Origin: Roseovarius sp. UBA6167 | Lineage (GTDB): Bacteria; Pseudomonadota; Alphaproteobacteria; Rhodobacterales; Rhodobacteraceae | Assembly (NCBI GenBank): GCA_002428225.1 | Contig: DIUD01000053.1 | Coordinates: forward strand, 144-26,397 | Reading direction: 5' to 3' | Length of the DNA stretch: 26,254 bases | Part shown: piece by piece, positions 23,633 through 26,254 of the stretch | How positions within the stretch are numbered: the first letter of the stretch is position 1 | Layout of the letters: every line of letters begins with the position of its first letter | The notes under the pieces: model-generated | Told to the model about the DNA's origin: nothing | The model's input: only the letters and a program-made list of their open reading frames with translations | The model's database searches: none | Program-made: the position numbers and the translations under genes

Positions 23633-24111
23633 TGTTCCACCCCGGATGATCACATTTCCCCTCGGCGCTCCGCATTTTTCATGGCGAGATCGGTTCGGAG
23701 GGAGTGCGGCGGGAGGGGGCGTTGACATGCTGATCCATCTTCACAGCCAAGCGACGACGACACCCGGGGTGCGCGCGGCGATCCAGGCCAGCGATGACGC
23801 GGGGACGGTGTTTGCCGAACGCTTCGGGGTGACGCCGCAGACGGTCTGCAAATGGCGCAAGCGCGACAGTGTCGAGGATCGCAGTCAACGCGCGGCGCTT
23901 CAACGGCCGCATCGAGGATGTGCTGCAAAGCCACCACTTCCGATCCGGCGAGGACCTGGAGACCACCCTGCACCGCTATGTCTGGCTCTGCAGCCAGCAG
24001 TTCCCTCAATCAGCCTTGGGCAGCAAGGCACCCTTGCAGGCAATGAAGGACTGACACAAACTCAAGCCGCAGATGTTCAGGAAAAAGCCAGCTATCTGCC
24101 GGGATGTAACA
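23633..24111 (+). mobile_element. IS481-family element with large internal deletion
   Basis: The N-terminus of the transposase starts at ATG 23727 with a helix-turn-helix (FAERFGVTPQTVCKWRKRD). After EDRS, near 23884, the sequence jumps out of frame to the C-terminal part (RFNGRIEDVLQSHHFRSGED), so the catalytic core is gone. The C-terminal part ends at a TGA in place of Trp (KD-stop-HKLKPQMFRK). Left end TGTTCCACCCCGGATGAT (23633-23650) and right end, read inward on the - strand, TGTTACATCCCGGCAGAT (24111-24094) agree at 14 of 18 bases, which supports these limits. No matching target-site duplication is seen. It is 479 bases against roughly 1.1 kb for intact relatives. Confidence 0.75.
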
Positions 24112-24360
24112 AGACAAATCACCCGCCACATCTGGACCGACGCCCGCGACCGCACCGACGCCCACCGCCTGACCGACTGGGGCAAGCGCATCTACAAGCG
24201 ACGAAAGGAAGCCGTCGAGCGCTCCTTCACAGACGCCAAACAACTCCACGGCCACCGATAGGCCCGGTATCGTGGCCTCAAGGGCGTCAGATGACAAGCC
24301 CTCCTCGCCGCCGCCGCCCAGAACATCAAGAAAATCGCAATGGCAGCCTGCCAAAACCAC
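24112..24360 (+). mobile_element. IS1182-family remnant: 3' end of transposase with nonsense codons
   Basis: The + strand encodes RHIWTDARDRTDAHRLTDWG, then YKRRKEAVERSFTDAKQLHG, and after two in-frame stops QALLAAAAQNIKKIAMA. This is the C-terminal block of an IS1182-type DDE transposase (KEAVERSFTDAK carries the last Glu). TAG at 24259-24261 replaces the usual Tyr and TGA at 24292-24294 probably a Trp or Glu position. The left border is set by the IS481-type end; the right border near 24360 is approximate, where resemblance fades. It is clearly inactive. Confidence 0.72.
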
Positions 24361-24407
24361 CCAGTGCCGGCGTCAATCGAGGGCACCCCCCGCAAATCCC
24401 CGTCAGG

Positions 24408-24439
24408 CAAAAACAAACCCGGCCAAAATGACCGGGTTT
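24408..24439 (-). terminator. Rho-independent terminator of the small secreted-protein gene
   Basis: On the - strand AAACCCGG (24439-24432) and CCGGGTTT (24422-24415) form a perfect eight-pair stem with a nine-base loop, followed by GTTTTT. It lies 53 bases past the stop of the gene at 24492-24827. Confidence 0.82.
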
Positions 24440-24491
24440 GTCAGAAGTCTGAGCCCCCGAAACGGGGACCCTTCGTAAAGAACGTCGGCGA

Positions 24492-24827
24492 TCACTGCAC
24501 GGTGGTCGTCGTGCTCGACGAGCCGCCGCCGCTGGCTGCCGCCGCGACCAGGGCAACCGCGATCACGCCCGCAGCAACCGCCCCGGCATTCAGGCCCCCT
24601 GCGAGTTCCGCACCAGGCTGCGCGGTGCATACCGCACGCAGTTGCGTTCCGTTGGCAATGAAGCTGGCGGATGCGGGGCTGCCGTTCGGCCCGCAAATTC
24701 CGGTGCGCTGCGCCATTTGAAGGGCAGTCTCATTTCCCACGCGCTCATAGGCCACCTGTGCGGCGACCGGAAGCACCGACGTTGCAGCGATGATCGAGGC
24801 GAGGGCGAGCGTTCCAAACTTATTCAT
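24492..24827 (-). CDS. Small secreted protein of unknown function with Gly/Ala helix and Ser/Thr tail
   Basis: I do not recognise a named family. The 111-residue product has an N-terminal signal peptide (MNKFGTLALASIIAATSVLP with cleavage likely near VAA-Q), a short polar section with two cysteines (Cys45, Cys67) that could form a disulphide, then an Ala/Gly-rich hydrophobic segment (about 74-99) and the tail GGGSSSTTTTVQ. ATG 24827 follows GAAAGGA. It has its own promoter and terminator and thus looks like a real single-gene unit, not debris of the neighbouring insertion sequences. Similar small proteins with a GGGSSSTTTT end occur in Rhodobacterales to my memory, without known role. Confidence 0.72.
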   Translation of the reverse strand: MNKFGTLALASIIAATSVLPVAAQVAYERVGNETALQMAQRTGICGPNGSPASASFIANGTQLRAVCTAQPGAELAGGLNAGAVAAGVIAVALVAAAASGGGSSSTTTTVQ

Positions 24828-24859
24828 TACACATGATCCTTTCAGTGACTTTACGCAGT

Positions 24860-24888
24860 GTATAACACGGGTGTTGCAATCAGATCAA
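24860..24888 (-). promoter_or_regulatory. Sigma-70-type promoter of the small secreted-protein gene
   Basis: On the - strand TTGATC (24888-24883) and TTATAC (24865-24860) are 17 bases apart in an unusually A+T-rich stretch, about 33 bases before the start codon. Confidence 0.55.
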
Positions 24889-24937
24889 ACGATCAATTTC
24901 CAAAGTTTCCGTGACAGTCGGTTGTTCCATCCCGAAT

Positions 24938-26254
24938 TTACCCATAATGCGCCACCGGCGTGCCCGCAATAGCCGCCATGTTGAGAAGGCCGCGCGCGGT
25001 GATTCCCGGCGTGACGACATGCGCGCGGTTGCCCATGCCCATCAGGATCGGCCCCACCTCGAGCCCGCCGGCCTTCATCTTGAGAATGTTGCGCACGCCA
25101 GAGGCGGCGTCGGCATGGCCGAAGATCAGCACATTGGCCGCGCCCTCCAGCCGGTTGCCGGGCAGGAGACGCTCGCGCAATTCGGCATCGAGGGCGGCAT
25201 CGACGTTCATCTCTCCCTCATAGGCGAAATCGCGCGGCGCGCTGTCCAGAATCGAGATCGCCTCGCGCAGCCGCTTGCCCGAGCCCTCGGCCTGATTGCC
25301 GAATTGCGACTGCGAGCAGAACACGACCTTTGGCGTGATCCCGAATCGGCGCACATGGCGCGCAGCGCCGATGGCAATCTCGGCGAGGTTTTCGGGCGTG
25401 GGCAGCGAATAGACATGCGTGTCGGCGATGAAGAGCGGCCCGTCCTCGAGGATCATCAGGCTGAGCGCGCCGTGGGGGTGGTGCGTCTCGTCGGCCAGAA
25501 TCTGCGTGACATAGTTGAGATGCCAGCGAAATTCCCCGAACGTGCCGCAAATGAGGCAATCGGCCTCGTCACGCTGCACCATGACAGCGCCGATCGCGGT
25601 GGTGTTGGTGCGCATCACCGCCCGCGCGATGTCGGGCGTCACGCCGCGCCGCGCCATGATCGAATGATAGCTTACCCAGTAGTCACGATAGCGCGGGTCG
25701 TTTTGCGGGTTGACGATGGTCAGGTCGCGCTCGGGGCGGATGGTGAGGCCCGCGCGCGCGCAGCGCATGGCGATTACCTCGGGGCGACCGATCAGGATCG
25801 GCGTCTCGGTGGTCTCCTCGAGGATCGCCTGCGCGGCGCGCAGCACACGCTCGTCCTCGCCTTCGGCAAAGACGATTCGGCGCGCCGCAGAGCGGGCGGC
25901 CTCGAAGACGGGGCGCATGAGCAGGGCCGACTTGAACTGGCTGGCATCGAGATCGGCCTTGTATCGGGCGAGGTCGTCGATGGGGCGGGTGGCCACGCCG
26001 GTCTCCATCGCCGCGCGCGCCACCGCGGTCGAGACGACACCGGAGAGGCGAGGATCGAACGGCTTGGGGATCAGGTAATCGGGGCCGAATGTCATCTCCT
26101 CGCCGCGATAGGCGGCGGCCGCCTCGGCGCTTGTCGTGGCGCGGGCCAGCTCGGCGATGCCTTGCACGCAGGCCACCTGCATGGCGTCGTTGATCTCGGT
26201 CGCGCCCACGTCCAGCGCCCCCCGGAAGATGAACGGAAAGCACAGCACGTTGTT
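24938..26254 (-). CDS. maeB: NADP-type malic enzyme with phosphotransacetylase-like domain, C-terminal part (cut by right window edge)
   Basis: MaeB decarboxylates malate to pyruvate with reduction of NADP. The visible 438 residues begin inside the malic enzyme NAD(P)-binding domain (NNVLCFPFIFRGALDVGAT, then MTFGPDYLIPKPFDPRLS) and continue through a full phosphotransacetylase-like domain (RRIVFAEGEDERVLRAAQ, FGEFRWHLNYVTQILA, NVLIFGHADAASGVRNILK). The fusion is typical of MaeB, about 750-760 residues long, where the C-terminal domain is thought to be regulatory, binding acetyl-CoA, rather than catalytic. The start is outside the window. A free-standing phosphate acetyltransferase is excluded by the malic enzyme part. 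Confidence 0.94.
   Translation of the reverse strand, partial: NNVLCFPFIFRGALDVGATEINDAMQVACVQGIAELARATTSAEAAAAYRGEEMTFGPDYLIPKPFDPRLSGVVSTAVARAAMETGVATRPIDDLARYKADLDASQFKSALLMRPVFEAARSAARRIVFAEGEDERVLRAAQAILEETTETPILIGRPEVIAMRCARAGLTIRPERDLTIVNPQNDPRYRDYWVSYHSIMARRGVTPDIARAVMRTNTTAIGAVMVQRDEADCLICGTFGEFRWHLNYVTQILADETHHPHGALSLMILEDGPLFIADTHVYSLPTPENLAEIAIGAARHVRRFGITPKVVFCSQSQFGNQAEGSGKRLREAISILDSAPRDFAYEGEMNVDAALDAELRERLLPGNRLEGAANVLIFGHADAASGVRNILKMKAGGLEVGPILMGMGNRAHVVTPGITARGLLNMAAIAGTPVAHYG

Noticed and set aside
24054..24294. In-frame TGA codons at positions normally Trp, hinting at recoding of TGA
   Set aside because: Intact genes across the window use TGA as a normal stop, and a TAG and a frameshift occur in the same remnants, so decay is the simpler explanation.
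24938..26254. A stand-alone phosphate acetyltransferase gene
   Set aside because: The frame continues to the window edge with malic enzyme sequence (FPFIFRGALDVGAT), so the phosphotransacetylase-like part is the C-terminal domain of MaeB.

Overview
The window looks like chromosomal DNA of a high-GC alphaproteobacterium of the Rhodobacterales (Roseobacter/Paracoccus-like). This rests on the PHA gene order phaZ/phaC-phaP-phaR, a GTP cyclohydrolase II with a degenerate N-terminal half, and the style of the ParE, MlaA and malic enzyme proteins. Assignment below order level is not possible from the sequence alone. GC is high throughout, so long shadow ORFs lie opposite almost every gene; only frames with recognisable protein families are called. 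No rRNA, tRNA or CRISPR array was seen.

Layout, left to right. 1-6.7 kb: the N-terminal part of parE (leaving the window at the left edge), an agmatinase-type ureohydrolase with a hairpin-rich leader, an OmpR-type response regulator, ribA, a UPF0173 metallo-beta-lactamase-fold hydrolase, rluB and tadA. 6.7-12.1 kb: a polyhydroxyalkanoate (PHA) locus with a LysR regulator, the repressor phaR, phasin phaP, class I synthase phaC and, divergently, the depolymerase phaZ. Two copies of a CTGC-N3-GCAG inverted repeat, one upstream of phaP and one between phaC and phaZ, are the likely PhaR operators and would tie synthesis, granule coating and breakdown to one regulator. 12.2-18.4 kb: two alpha/beta hydrolases, rsmD overlapping a ferredoxin-reductase-like flavoprotein, a divergent Prx5 peroxiredoxin, phhB overlapping a FemAB/GNAT-like gene, and a RidA-family gene. 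18.4-23.1 kb: a type I secretion ABC transporter and membrane-fusion protein without a visible cargo or outer-membrane channel, divergent from an overlapping mlaA-mlaC pair for outer-membrane phospholipid trafficking.

23.2-24.4 kb is an insertion-sequence graveyard: a frameshifted 3' piece of an IS256-type transposase, an internally deleted IS481-type element with both ends still recognisable, and a nonsense-riddled IS1182-type 3' piece. Beyond it is a small secreted protein of unknown function with its own promoter and terminator, then the C-terminal part of maeB (malic enzyme with a phosphotransacetylase-like domain), which leaves the window at the right edge.

Most of the window is ordinary housekeeping and PHA metabolism. 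I did not find a clear new multi-gene system. The observations most worth following are the paired PhaR operators, a conserved intergenic motif (GATATTT..GGCAAGATGAA) found with a hairpin in two convergent gaps, the RibA protein whose DHBP-synthase-like half has lost its catalytic residues, the overlapping hairpins in the ureohydrolase leader, and the small deletion derivative of an IS481 element.
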